Shown here one piece after another: positions 53,830 to 63,565 of a stretch of 64,000 bases of DNA. Location: NCBI RefSeq assembly GCF_016625195.1, contig NZ_JACVUP010000023.1, positions 1-64,000 of the forward strand, given 5' to 3'. Origin of the DNA: Erwinia sp. S63. Its GTDB lineage: Bacteria > Pseudomonadota > Gammaproteobacteria > Enterobacterales > Enterobacteriaceae. Under the pieces are notes generated by a model that was given only the letters and a program-made list of their open reading frames with translations, did no database searches and was not told the origin of the DNA. The stretch's first letter is position 1. The number at the start of each line of letters is the position of its first letter. Made by a program: the position numbers and the translations under genes.

Positions 53830-54064
53830 GCTGAACCTGAGAGTTTAGGTTTAAAGACGGTGGAATAACCAAGACGGGAAAATAGTATACCCGAAGTCGT
53901 CCTCAGCCACAATTGATGAATCACACCATCCCCCACGCATTGTTGCCGATAACATAGCGGATAGGTGGGGTTGAAATGTTGACGTGCGTCACAAAGTTGC
54001 CGCTTGGCTGAATCGAGTAAGCTCAAGCGGACAAATTATGCACAATGCAGGAATAATCGGCTAT

Positions 54065-54871
54065 TTAGGGAATAATCGCTGAGTCTTTGTTCTCACTGAC
54101 TTTCACCTGCTGCCAGGCGGCTTCCATTTGATCCAGGGTGGCATCGGTCATCGCCAGCCCCTGCTCGCTAATGATGGTTTCTACCTGGCGAAAGCGGCGC
54201 TCAAATTTGTCGTTGGCTTTTTGTAAGGCGATTTCGGCTTTGCTGCCCAGATGGCGAGAAAGGTTGACGGTGGCAAACAGCAGATCGCCAATCTCTTCTT
54301 CCAGCTTGTCGTTGTCGACCACCGCCTGCTGCGCTTCGTGCATCACTTCGTCGATCTCTTCATGCACTTTGTCGAGCACCGGGCCGAGGTTATTCCAGTC
54401 GAATCCCACTGTGCTGCAGCGCTTCTGGATTTTGTGCGCACGCATCAGTGCAGGCAAGGCTTTAGGAATGTCATCGAGCGCTGAGTGCTGTGACTTTTCC
54501 GCACGCTCGCTGTGCTTGATGGCTTCCCAGTTTTTCAGCACTTCCTGCGTGGTGTCGGCCTGCACATCACCAAAGATATGCGGATGACGGCGCTCCAGCT
54601 TGTCGCTAATCGCATTGCAGATGTCATCGAAGTTGAAACGCTGCTGCTCATCGGCCATCTGTGCGTAAAACACCACCTGGAACAGCAGGTCACCGAGTTC
54701 GCCACGCAAATCGTCAAAGTCTTCGCGCTGAATCGCATCGATCACTTCGTAGGTCTCTTCCAGCGTGTAAGGCGCGATGGAGGCGAAGGTCTGCTGACGA
54801 TCCCACGGGCAGCCGCGCTCCGGGTCGCGCAGGGTTTGCATGATGGTGAGCAGGCGGTTGAGGGCTGTCAT
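54065..54871 (-). CDS. mazG: Nucleoside triphosphate pyrophosphohydrolase MazG
   Basis: Hydrolyses NTPs and dNTPs to monophosphate and pyrophosphate; in E. coli it moderates ppGpp effects. It is 268 aa with two MazG repeats: GCPWDRQQTFASIAPYTLEETYEVIDAI with the metal-binding EE..D set, and DKVHEEIDEVMHEAQQ with EEIGDLLFATVNLSRHL. The start at 54871 has AAGGA upstream and matches E. coli MazG; the frame from 54955 runs into the hairpin before it. Confidence 0.96.
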   Translation of the reverse strand: MTALNRLLTIMQTLRDPERGCPWDRQQTFASIAPYTLEETYEVIDAIQREDFDDLRGELGDLLFQVVFYAQMADEQQRFNFDDICNAISDKLERRHPHIFGDVQADTTQEVLKNWEAIKHSERAEKSQHSALDDIPKALPALMRAHKIQKRCSTVGFDWNNLGPVLDKVHEEIDEVMHEAQQAVVDNDKLEEEIGDLLFATVNLSRHLGSKAEIALQKANDKFERRFRQVETIISEQGLAMTDATLDQMEAAWQQVKVSENKDSAIIP

Positions 54872-54900
54872 GGGGAAATCCTTTGGGGTTAAAAATGGAA

Positions 54901-54925
54901 AAGGTCGCCATAAAATGGCGACCTT
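54901..54925. repeat. REP-like hairpin between relA and mazG
   Basis: AAGGTCGCCAT-AAA-ATGGCGACCTT is a perfect 11-bp stem in the 103-bp gap between relA and mazG. It is similar in plan to the palindrome at 44239-44258 (GGTCG.CAT / ATG.CGACC), so the two look like copies of one repeat family. Confidence 0.65.
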
Positions 54926-54974
54926 ACGGCGCACCGAACACTGTAGGCGCGCCAATTATGGCGGCCTGGCAACA

Positions 54975-57209
54975 TCAGTTCAAACGACGCGCATCGATGA
55001 TATCGGGCACCTGATTGAGGCGCGCCAGCACGCGGCCCAGCACCTGCTGGTTGTAAATTTCGATATCCATATCAATGGTTGCCAGCTGCTTTTTGGTGTC
55101 GCTGCGGCTGGACACGCCCAGCACGTTAACCTTCTCATTCGCCAGAATGGTGGTGATATCGCGCAGTAAGCCGCTGCGATCGTTGGCGGTAACGCGCACC
55201 ACCAGTGAATAACCGCTGGAGTAATCTTCACCCCAAACCGCATCGACAATACGTTCCGGCGCATGGGAGATCAGCTCGCTGAGCTGGTCACAATCGGCAC
55301 GGTGAATGGAAATACCGCGACCCTGCGTAATAAAGCCCACGATATCGTCACCGGGGATCGGCTGGCAGCAGCGCGCGATATGGTGCAGCAGATTGCCCAC
55401 ACCTTCCACTACCACGCGCCCGCTTTCTCTGCGCGCAGATGAAGGCTGATGTGATTTTTGCGTCAGCTGACGCAGCGCCTCGCGGTCTTCCTCTTCCGCA
55501 CTCGGTTTGTTGAGCTTGGCCTGCAGGAAGTTAACCATCTGATTGAGGCGAATATCGCCGCCGCCAATCATCGCCAACAGCTCGTCTTGAGAGCTGACGT
55601 TATAACGCGGCAGCAGAATTTTTTCTGCATCGCGGAAACTGATATCCAGCTGGCTCAACTCACTTTCAAGAATCTGGCGACCGGCCAGAATGTTCTTGTC
55701 GCGATCCTGTTTGCGGAACCAGGCGTGAATCTTCGAACGACCACGGCTGGTGGTGATATAGCCGAGGTTCGGATTCAGCCAGTCACGGCTTGGATTCGGC
55801 TGCTTCTGGGTGATCACTTCAATCTGATCGCCCATCTGCAACTGATAGGTGAACGGCACGATACGGCCGCTGATCTTGGCACCAATGCAGCGATGACCGA
55901 TGTCACTGTGAATGTGATACGCGAAATCCAGCGGTGTAGAACCCGATGGCAGATCGACCACGTCGCCTTTCGGGGTAAACACGTACACCCGATCGTCAAA
56001 CACCTGGCTGCGCACCTCTTCCAGCATCTCGCCAGAATCAGACATCTCTTCCTGCCAGGTAATCAGCTTACGCAGCCAGGCAATGCGTTCTTCGTGCCCT
56101 GCAGCACCACGCGCGTTGCTGGAGGTCGGGCCTTCTTTGTACTTCCAGTGCGCCGCCACGCCTAACTCCGCATCTTCATGCATCTGGCGCGTACGAATCT
56201 GAATCTCTACCGTCTTGCCCTGCGGACCGAGCACCACGGTGTGAATCGATTGATAGCCGTTGGGCTTTGGATTGGCAACGTAGTCGTCGAACTCGCTGGG
56301 AAGATGGCGATACAGTGTGTGCACGGTGCCCAATGCGCCGTAGCAATCCTGCAAACGTTCCGCCACGATGCGTACCGCGCGCACGTCGAACAGCTCGTCA
56401 AACGCCAGCGATTTCTTCTGCATCTTGCGCCAGATGCTATAGATGTGTTTCGGACGGCCATACACTTCGGCACGCACGCCCTCTTTCTGCATCTCCGAGC
56501 GTAAATTACTCACGAAGTTATCGATGTAACCTTCGCGGTCGATACGGCGCTCATGCAGCAGTTTGGCGATGCGTTTGTATTCATCGGGATGCAGATAGCG
56601 GAAGCAGTAATCTTCCAGCTCCCATTTGAGCTGGCCGATGCCCAGACGGTTGGCTAACGGCGCATAGATGTTGGTGCTTTCTTTAGCGGCGAGAACGCGT
56701 TCGTCTTCTGGCGCGTCCTTCATTTCACGCAGGTGGGCGATACGTTCTGCCAGCTTGATGACGACGCAGCGGAAATCTTCCACCATCGCCAGCAGCATGC
56801 GGCGCACGTTATCCACCTGCTCGGAGGCCATTGAATCATTGTGGATGGCTTTCAGCTGGCGGATCGCGTCCATGTCGCGCACGCCGTGCACCAATGACAC
56901 AATGCCTTTGCCGAAAGACTTTTCCAGCTCTTCTTCACTGACCACATCGGCGTTAGCCAGCGGGAACAGCAAGGCCGCGCGCAGGCTGTCGTTGTCCATA
57001 CTGAGCATGGTGAGTATTTCCACCATCTCAATACCGCGCCACAGCAGCAGAGCCTGATCTGGATGGTTGTGCGTTTCGGTTTCACAGTAGCGCCAGGTAT
57101 CCGCTAATCGCTGACAGGATTGCGGATTATTGATATTTAAACTGGCGATCCACTGGTCAAGGGCAAACTCCCCTTCCGTATTTAAATGCGCACTTCTAAC
57201 CGCAACCAT
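54975..57209 (-). CDS. relA: GTP pyrophosphokinase RelA
   Basis: Ribosome-associated (p)ppGpp synthetase of the stringent response. It is about 744 aa with a degenerate N-terminal hydrolase region, the synthetase domain (RMQKKSLAFDELFDVRAVRI; KPNGYQSIHTVVLGPQGKTVEIQIRT), a TGS domain (VYVFTPKGDVVDLPSGSTPLDFAYHIHSD) and a C-terminal ACT domain. The start at 57209 (MVAVRSAHLN) matches E. coli RelA and has GGAGAGG upstream; the frame from 57224 adds five residues. rlmD is upstream by 32 bp. Confidence 0.98.
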   Translation of the reverse strand: MVAVRSAHLNTEGEFALDQWIASLNINNPQSCQRLADTWRYCETETHNHPDQALLLWRGIEMVEILTMLSMDNDSLRAALLFPLANADVVSEEELEKSFGKGIVSLVHGVRDMDAIRQLKAIHNDSMASEQVDNVRRMLLAMVEDFRCVVIKLAERIAHLREMKDAPEDERVLAAKESTNIYAPLANRLGIGQLKWELEDYCFRYLHPDEYKRIAKLLHERRIDREGYIDNFVSNLRSEMQKEGVRAEVYGRPKHIYSIWRKMQKKSLAFDELFDVRAVRIVAERLQDCYGALGTVHTLYRHLPSEFDDYVANPKPNGYQSIHTVVLGPQGKTVEIQIRTRQMHEDAELGVAAHWKYKEGPTSSNARGAAGHEERIAWLRKLITWQEEMSDSGEMLEEVRSQVFDDRVYVFTPKGDVVDLPSGSTPLDFAYHIHSDIGHRCIGAKISGRIVPFTYQLQMGDQIEVITQKQPNPSRDWLNPNLGYITTSRGRSKIHAWFRKQDRDKNILAGRQILESELSQLDISFRDAEKILLPRYNVSSQDELLAMIGGGDIRLNQMVNFLQAKLNKPSAEEEDREALRQLTQKSHQPSSARRESGRVVVEGVGNLLHHIARCCQPIPGDDIVGFITQGRGISIHRADCDQLSELISHAPERIVDAVWGEDYSSGYSLVVRVTANDRSGLLRDITTILANEKVNVLGVSSRSDTKKQLATIDMDIEIYNQQVLGRVLARLNQVPDIIDARRLN

Positions 57210-57241
57210 ATCCTCTCCTGCCATAACGACGAAAACGCCGC

Positions 57242-58558
57242 TTATGTTTTGCTAAACAGCACCATGGATTCGAGATGACTGGTATGTGGGAACATATCCA
57301 GCATCGCGACCCTTTCCAAATGGTAGCCCGCCGACAGCAATGCCTGACTGTCGCGCGCAAGCGTTGTAGGGTTACAGGAAACATAGACCACGCGTTGCGG
57401 CGCAAGTTTAACGATATGCGACATCACACCTGCGGCCCCAGCGCGTGCTGGATCCAGTAACACCTTGTTAAATCCCTGTGCTGCCCACGGCTGGTGGGCA
57501 ACGTCTTCCTCCAGGTTGTGCTGGAAAAAGCGGACATTTTTAAGATTATTCAGCTCAGCATTATACGCTGCCTGGTGGACTAATGCTGCAACACCCTCCA
57601 CACCCACAGCATTTTGTACGAACTTTCCTACAGGCAAAGTGAAATTGCCCATACCACAAAACAGATCCAGCACCCGGTCTTCGGGCTGTAAATCGAGCCA
57701 TTCAATGGCTTTTGCCACCATCTGCTGATTCACGCCATCATTGACCTGAATAAAATCCTGCGGGCTGAAAGTCAGTTTTAAATCAAACGATTGGTAGAAA
57801 GGTGCGTAATCCCCCAGCGGCTGCAAATTGTCGCTGCCGTCCGCCAGATACAGCATCAGCTGATGCTCATGCGAAAAGCGTTCCAGTTTTACACGATCAC
57901 CTGCGGACAATGCATCAAGATGACGCAGTACCATCACCGGGCCATTATCTGCCAGCACTAATTCGACATGGCCCAGTCGCCGTGCGGCCTGCAAGCTGCT
58001 AAGACACTGGTGCAATGGCTGCAGTAACGCTTCAAGCTCGGGCACCAAAATGGGGCATTGAGTTAACTCAACTAAATCGTTGCTGGCCGCCTGGCGGAAC
58101 CCCATCTGTAGACGCTGCTGTTTAGGCTGCCATTGCAGTCCCAGACGGGCGCGACGGCGATAGCCCCAGGTGTTGCCGCTGATGATCTCATCCACCCGCA
58201 CCGGTAGCGGCGCATCCCGGCTCAGTATTCGGCTCAGCGCACGTGCTTTACTGGCTTCCTGCAACGCAATCGCGGCATGCTGTTGCTGGCAGCCACCACA
58301 CACGCCAAAGTGCACGCAGCGCGGTGTTTCACGCTGGGCGCTTGGCTGCATAATCTTTTTGGCTTTTGCCCGCGAGAACTGACGTTTATCTTCTACAACC
58401 ATGACTTCTGCCTGTTCACCCGGCAGTGCGCCACTGACAAACATCGCTTTGCCATTATGGCGCGCAACACCTTGTCCAAAGGGATCAAGATCTTCGATAG
58501 TGACGGTAATACGCTGCTTTGTCGCCACACGCTGTTTTGCGGAGTAAAATTGCGCCAT
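57242..58558 (-). CDS. rlmD: 23S rRNA m5U1939 methyltransferase RlmD
   Basis: SAM-dependent methyltransferase of 23S rRNA. It is 438 aa with an N-terminal TRAM domain (ITVTIEDLDPFGQGVARHNGKAMFV), 4Fe-4S cysteines in CVHFGVCGGCQQQH plus a distant Cys, the SAM motif VLDLFCGMGNFTLPVG and the catalytic Cys in VYVSCNPTTLARD. It precedes relA on the same strand and is divergent from barA. Confidence 0.97.
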   Translation of the reverse strand: MAQFYSAKQRVATKQRITVTIEDLDPFGQGVARHNGKAMFVSGALPGEQAEVMVVEDKRQFSRAKAKKIMQPSAQRETPRCVHFGVCGGCQQQHAAIALQEASKARALSRILSRDAPLPVRVDEIISGNTWGYRRRARLGLQWQPKQQRLQMGFRQAASNDLVELTQCPILVPELEALLQPLHQCLSSLQAARRLGHVELVLADNGPVMVLRHLDALSAGDRVKLERFSHEHQLMLYLADGSDNLQPLGDYAPFYQSFDLKLTFSPQDFIQVNDGVNQQMVAKAIEWLDLQPEDRVLDLFCGMGNFTLPVGKFVQNAVGVEGVAALVHQAAYNAELNNLKNVRFFQHNLEEDVAHQPWAAQGFNKVLLDPARAGAAGVMSHIVKLAPQRVVYVSCNPTTLARDSQALLSAGYHLERVAMLDMFPHTSHLESMVLFSKT

Positions 58559-58649
58559 AGTGTTGTGAATTCTCTAAATTAATTGGGTGTGCCACCGCGA
58601 GCGGATTGTGCACAGGGATATCAATGCCAGGAGTTGCCAGGCCACAATT

Positions 58650-61379
58650 ATGACCAAATATAGCCTGCGGGCGCGAATGATGATTTTGATACTGGCGCCA
58701 ACCTTAATGATTGGTCTGCTGCTCAGTACCTTCTTCGTGGTGCACCGCTATAACGAGTTACAGCATCAGGTGCGCGATGCCGGATCGAACATCATCGAAC
58801 CGCTGGCGGTATCCAGCGAATACGGCATGACCTGGCACAACCGTGATGCGATTCGCGAGCTGGTCAGCCTGCTGCATCGTCGTCATTCCGATATTGTCCG
58901 TGCCATTACCGTTTTCGACAACAACAATCACATCTACGTCACCTCCAACAACAATCAAAATCTGGCGTTGTTGCAGAAGGAAGACATCTCGACGCTGGAA
59001 GATGGTGTTTCCATCGAACGCCACGGCAATCTGATGGTGCTGCGCACACCGATCATCTCAGAACGCTATTCGGTGGATGAACTGCCGGGGGAAGATGCCA
59101 AACCGGCCGGCAATCCATTGGGTTATGTGGCGATTGAACTCGATCTGCAATCGGTGCGGCTGGAGCAGTACAAAGAGGTGTTCGTGGCCACCTTGCTGCT
59201 GCTGTTCTGCTTGTGTATCGCCATGCTGTTTGCCTATCGCCTGATGCGTGATGTCACCGGGCCGATTCGCAATATGGTTTCCACCGTGGACCGCATCCGT
59301 CGCGGCCAACTCGACAGCCGCGTTGATGGCTACATGCTGGGCGAACTGAGCATCCTGAAAAACGGCATCAACGCCATGGCGATGTCATTGACCGCTTATC
59401 ACGAAGAGATGCAGCAGAATATCGATCAGGCCACTTACGATCTGCGTGAGACGCTGGAGCAGCTGGAGATTCAAAACGTCGAACTGGATTTGGCGAAAAA
59501 ACGCGCTCAGGAAGCCGCGCGTATCAAATCAGAGTTCCTTGCCAATATGTCGCATGAGCTGCGAACGCCGCTGAATGGGGTGATCGGTTTTACCCGCCAG
59601 ATGCTGAAAACCGGACTGAGCACCAACCAGCGCGATTATATGAGCACCATTGAGCGCTCGGCCAACAACCTGCTGAGCATCATCAACGATGTGCTGGATT
59701 TCTCGAAGCTCGAAGCGGGCAAGCTGGTGCTGGAATCGATCCCCTTCCCGCTGCGCGCCACACTGGATGAAACCCTGGTGCTGCTGGCACCTTCAGCACA
59801 TGACAAAGGATTAGAGATCACCGTCTGCCTGGAAAAACAGGTGCCGGACAATGTGATTGGCGACCCGCTGCGCTTACAGCAGATCATGATCAATCTGATT
59901 GGCAATGCGATTAAATTTACCGAAACGGGCCACATCGATTTGCGCGTCGAGTTGCGTAGCCTGAGTAATACCCGCGTCGGGCTGGAAATTCAGGTTCACG
60001 ACACCGGCATTGGTATTTCTGAACAGCAGCAGTCACAGCTGTTCCAGGCGTTCCGTCAGGCCGATGCGAGTATTTCGCGGCGCCACGGCGGCACTGGTTT
60101 AGGCCTGGTGATTACGCAAAAACTGGTATCGGAGATGGGCGGTGAGATTGCGTTCCACAGCCGCCAAAATCAGGGCTCCACTTTCTGGGTGCATATCCAT
60201 CTCGATCTCAATCCCAATGCACCGCCGATCCCGCGCATGCTGGAAGATCTGCGTGCTATCCCGTTAGCCTATATCGAACCCCATGCCGCGGTGGCGAAAG
60301 CGGTTCAGGAGATGCTCAGCATCACGCCGCTGCAGGTGCAGCATTTCTCCACGCTGGAAGAGTTGCCGGATACCCACTTCCCGCTGCTGTTAATGGGATT
60401 GCCGGTGAACGATCCGCATCCCGCGACGCTGCCGGATGCGTTGATTCAGCGACTGCGCGCCCATGCCGACTCGGTGCTACTGGCGCTGCCCAGCGAGATG
60501 ATGCTGTTTGCCGACGATTTGCGTGTGCGTGGCATTGCAGGCTGTATCGCCAAACCGGTTTCGCTGACACGCCTGCTGCCGATGCTGCTGGATCTGCACA
60601 GTTTGCATAATGATGCCTTACCGCACAGTACCCGCCAGCCGCTGACGGTGATGGCGGTGGATGACAACCCTGCCAATCTGAAGTTGATCGGCGCACTGCT
60701 GGAGGAGCAGGTCCAGCACATCATTCTGTGTGATAACGCGGAACAGGCCATCCGCCAGGCGCGTTTACACAAGCTGGATGTGATTTTGATGGATATCCAG
60801 ATGCCGGATATCGATGGCATTCGCGCCAGTGAAATTATCCGTAGCCTGCCGCTGCATGCGAATACGCCAATTGTCGCAGTGACCGCGCATGCGCTGGATG
60901 GCGAGCGCCAGCAGCTGATTGGCGCCGGGATGAATGATTATCTGGCCAAGCCGATTGATGAAGGCAAGCTGAGCCAACTGTTGCAGCGTTACGCGCCGAA
61001 CCCCACGGCGGCAGCGCCACTGCTGCCCGATGTTGCGCCGTCACTCGACTGGACACTGGCGCTGCGCCAGGCCGCTAACAAACCTGATCTGGCGCGCGAC
61101 CTGCTGCAAATGCTGCTGGATTTCCTGCCGGAGGTGGAAGAGCGCGTGGAGAGTTGCATGGCCAGTAACGATGTTGTTGGCCTGCGCGAGATTATCCATA
61201 AGCTGCACGGCAGCGCCAGCTACAGCGGCGTGCCGCGACTGAAACAGCTGTGCCAGCAGCTGGAGAAGAGCCTGCACCAGGAGAGCGATATTGAAGCGCT
61301 GGAGCCGGAGTTACTGGAATTGAGTGATGAAATGGCGAACGTGGCGCGTGAGGCGCGGAAGGTGTTGGGCGTCATGTGA
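58650..61379 (+). CDS. barA: Hybrid sensor histidine kinase BarA
   Basis: Inner-membrane tripartite kinase that phosphorylates UvrY and so controls the Csr small RNAs. With start 58650 it is 909 aa: membrane helix at about 10-30, periplasmic region to about 170, second helix (VFVATLLLLFCLCIAMLFAY), HAMP, dimerisation/His box (LANMSHELRTPLNG), catalytic domain (IGNAIKFTETGHI; HDTGIGIS; GGTGLGLVITQ), receiver domain with Asp in DVILMDIQMPDIDG, and C-terminal HPt with His in IIHKLHGSASYSGVPRL. All phosphorelay residues are present. It is divergent from rlmD across 91 bp. Confidence 0.97.
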   Translation: MTKYSLRARMMILILAPTLMIGLLLSTFFVVHRYNELQHQVRDAGSNIIEPLAVSSEYGMTWHNRDAIRELVSLLHRRHSDIVRAITVFDNNNHIYVTSNNNQNLALLQKEDISTLEDGVSIERHGNLMVLRTPIISERYSVDELPGEDAKPAGNPLGYVAIELDLQSVRLEQYKEVFVATLLLLFCLCIAMLFAYRLMRDVTGPIRNMVSTVDRIRRGQLDSRVDGYMLGELSILKNGINAMAMSLTAYHEEMQQNIDQATYDLRETLEQLEIQNVELDLAKKRAQEAARIKSEFLANMSHELRTPLNGVIGFTRQMLKTGLSTNQRDYMSTIERSANNLLSIINDVLDFSKLEAGKLVLESIPFPLRATLDETLVLLAPSAHDKGLEITVCLEKQVPDNVIGDPLRLQQIMINLIGNAIKFTETGHIDLRVELRSLSNTRVGLEIQVHDTGIGISEQQQSQLFQAFRQADASISRRHGGTGLGLVITQKLVSEMGGEIAFHSRQNQGSTFWVHIHLDLNPNAPPIPRMLEDLRAIPLAYIEPHAAVAKAVQEMLSITPLQVQHFSTLEELPDTHFPLLLMGLPVNDPHPATLPDALIQRLRAHADSVLLALPSEMMLFADDLRVRGIAGCIAKPVSLTRLLPMLLDLHSLHNDALPHSTRQPLTVMAVDDNPANLKLIGALLEEQVQHIILCDNAEQAIRQARLHKLDVILMDIQMPDIDGIRASEIIRSLPLHANTPIVAVTAHALDGERQQLIGAGMNDYLAKPIDEGKLSQLLQRYAPNPTAAAPLLPDVAPSLDWTLALRQAANKPDLARDLLQMLLDFLPEVEERVESCMASNDVVGLREIIHKLHGSASYSGVPRLKQLCQQLEKSLHQESDIEALEPELLELSDEMANVAREARKVLGVM

Positions 61380-61398
61380 TGGAGTTTACAGACTTGGT

Positions 61399-61420
61399 GC
61401 GGCGCGATAAATCGCGCCGC
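61399..61420. repeat. REP-like palindrome after barA
   Basis: GCGGCGCGAT-AA-ATCGCGCCGC is a perfect 10-bp stem between convergent barA and garK. Its core is the same as in the element at 49921-49942. Confidence 0.7.
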
Positions 61421-61436
61421 CACGGTTCGCGGGGGG

Positions 61437-62576
61437 TTACAGTGTCTGCCCCACCTTGATTGTTGCCGCCACATTGCGCGCGGTCAGTCGCACATTCTGC
61501 GCCGCATTGGCTAACGCATCCTCCAGTGAGCCAATGCTAAACAGCACGCTAAACACCGCGTCCAGCCCATGCTGATGCACCACGCCAACATCTGCGGTTA
61601 AACTCCCGGCAATACCAATCACTGGCTTATTAAACTGCTTCGCCACCTTCGCCACGCCAATCGGCACTTTGCCATTAATGGTCTGGCTATCAATGCGACC
61701 TTCGCCGGTGATCACCAGATCGGCATCTTTCACCTGATCGGCTAATCCGAGGGCTTCGGTCACGATCTCAATACCGCGACGCAGTTCGGCCTGGCAAAAC
61801 GCATGCAGCGCCGCGCCCATCCCACCCGCTGCACCGCCGCCCGCGATGTGCAGTACATCAATATCTAAATCGCGATGGATGATCTCAGCATAATGCGCCA
61901 GCGCTTTATCCAGCTGCTGTACCAGTTCCGGCGTGGCCCCTTTTTGAGGACCAAAGATCGCCGAGGCGCCCTCTTCACCGGTCAGGGGATTGGTGACATC
62001 GCAGGCCACTTCGATGCGGCACTGCTGAATACGTTTATCCAGCTGATCGATTTCAATCCGCGCCAGCTGCGGCAGTGCGCCGCCGCCAAAGGCAATCTCA
62101 TTGCCCTGCTGATCCAGCAAGCGAGCTCCCAGCGCCTGCATCATGCCGGATCCTCCATCGTTGGTGGCGCTGCCGCCAATGCCAATAATGATGTGGTCAA
62201 CACCGCGATCGAGCGCGTTTTTAATCAGCTCGCCAGTGCCATAAGAGTTGGTGATCAACGGGTCACGCTGCGCGGCCGGCACCAGCTCCAGACCGCTGGC
62301 TGCCGCCATTTCAATAAAGGCGCTGCGCTCATCACCCGATAATCCATAAAATGCCTCAACCGGCGCGCCGAGCGGTCCGGTCACGGTCAATCTGACAATA
62401 CTTCCCTGCGTCGCCGCCACCATGGCTTCTACCGTGCCTTCGCCACCGTCTGCGACCGGTATTTTCACGTATTCGGCGTCGGGAAAAATTTCGCTAAATC
62501 CCGCTTCAATCGCCGCAGCCACTTCCAGGGCGGACAAACTCTCTTTATATGAATCCGGTGCGATGACAATTTTCAT
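61437..62576 (-). CDS. garK: Glycerate 2-kinase GarK
   Basis: Phosphorylates D-glycerate at the end of glucarate/galactarate catabolism. It is 379 aa from the start MKIVIAPDSYKESLSA at 62576, with VADGGEGTVEAM, the conserved IIGIGGSATNDGGSGMMQALG loop and GEGRIDSQT. The upstream ATG at 62582 adds only two residues. It is the last gene of garL-garR-garK, 85 bp after garR, and converges with barA. Confidence 0.94.
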   Translation of the reverse strand: MKIVIAPDSYKESLSALEVAAAIEAGFSEIFPDAEYVKIPVADGGEGTVEAMVAATQGSIVRLTVTGPLGAPVEAFYGLSGDERSAFIEMAAASGLELVPAAQRDPLITNSYGTGELIKNALDRGVDHIIIGIGGSATNDGGSGMMQALGARLLDQQGNEIAFGGGALPQLARIEIDQLDKRIQQCRIEVACDVTNPLTGEEGASAIFGPQKGATPELVQQLDKALAHYAEIIHRDLDIDVLHIAGGGAAGGMGAALHAFCQAELRRGIEIVTEALGLADQVKDADLVITGEGRIDSQTINGKVPIGVAKVAKQFNKPVIGIAGSLTADVGVVHQHGLDAVFSVLFSIGSLEDALANAAQNVRLTARNVAATIKVGQTL

Positions 62577-62661
62577 AGGCAATCCGAGCGCGATGGATGA
62601 CGGAGTTCCGTCCTGCTAATGCAGTAAGCTGTCCGGCATCCGCAGACACCGGACAGGCAAA

Positions 62662-63546
62662 CTACCGGGTGATCTCGACCTGAGCTAATTTTTCATAATA
62701 GCAAGCCAGCGCACTATGGTCAGATGTGCCCTTGCCGTCGACTTTCAGCGCCTGCATCATTTCCATCACCGCAGCGGTCAGCGGCAAGTGCGCGCCAATG
62801 CCGTGTGAAGTATCCAGCGCATTTGCCAGGTCTTTGATATGCAAGTCGATGCGGAAGCCTGGCTTGAAGTTACGGTCCAGTACCATCGGCGCTTTGGCAT
62901 CCAGCACCGTGCTGCCAGCCAGCCCGCCACGAATCGCCTGATAAACCAGCTCCGGATTCACGCCCGCTTTGGTTGCCAGCGACAGCGCTTCGGACATCGC
63001 CGCGATATTCAGCGCCACAATCACCTGGTTCGCCAGCTTGGTGACGTTACCTGCACCGATATCGCCGGTGTGTACCACCGAACCGGCCATGGCTTTCATG
63101 ATGTCATAGCACTGGTCGAATACCGCTTTGTCGCCACCGACCATCACTGACAGCGTGCCCTCAATCGCTTTTGGCTCGCCGCCGCTGACCGGCGCATCCA
63201 GCATCTTGATACCTTTCTCTGCCAGCGCATCGTGCACTTCACGGCTGGCCAGCGGCGCGATGGAACTCATGTCGATGACGATCAGACCCGGCTTCGCACC
63301 TTCGATAATGCCGTTGGCGCCGAGGCACACTTCCTTCACCTGCGGTGAGTTCGGCACCATGGTGATCACCACATCAACCTGCTCAGCCACCTCTTTTGGC
63401 GTTTTCGCCACGGTGGCGCCCAGCTCCACCAGCTCGGCTTCATTGCTGACGTTGTGATCGCGGACGACCAGTGAATAACCGGCTTTCACCAGGTTTTTAC
63501 TCATCGGTTTGCCCATAATACCGAGGCCGATAAATCCAATTTTCAT
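62662..63546 (-). CDS. garR: Tartronate semialdehyde reductase GarR
   Basis: Reduces tartronate semialdehyde to D-glycerate with NAD(P)H. It is 294 aa of the beta-hydroxyacid dehydrogenase family: Rossmann motif FIGLGIMGKPMSKNLVKAGY, substrate motif DAPVSGGEPKAIEGTLSVM, catalytic Lys in GAGNVTKLANQVIVALN and cofactor motif KDLANALD. The start is ATG 63546, and garL ends 20 bp upstream. Confidence 0.97.
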   Translation of the reverse strand: MKIGFIGLGIMGKPMSKNLVKAGYSLVVRDHNVSNEAELVELGATVAKTPKEVAEQVDVVITMVPNSPQVKEVCLGANGIIEGAKPGLIVIDMSSIAPLASREVHDALAEKGIKMLDAPVSGGEPKAIEGTLSVMVGGDKAVFDQCYDIMKAMAGSVVHTGDIGAGNVTKLANQVIVALNIAAMSEALSLATKAGVNPELVYQAIRGGLAGSTVLDAKAPMVLDRNFKPGFRIDLHIKDLANALDTSHGIGAHLPLTAAVMEMMQALKVDGKGTSDHSALACYYEKLAQVEITR

Positions 63547-63565
63547 TGCCTTTCCTCTTCGTCAG

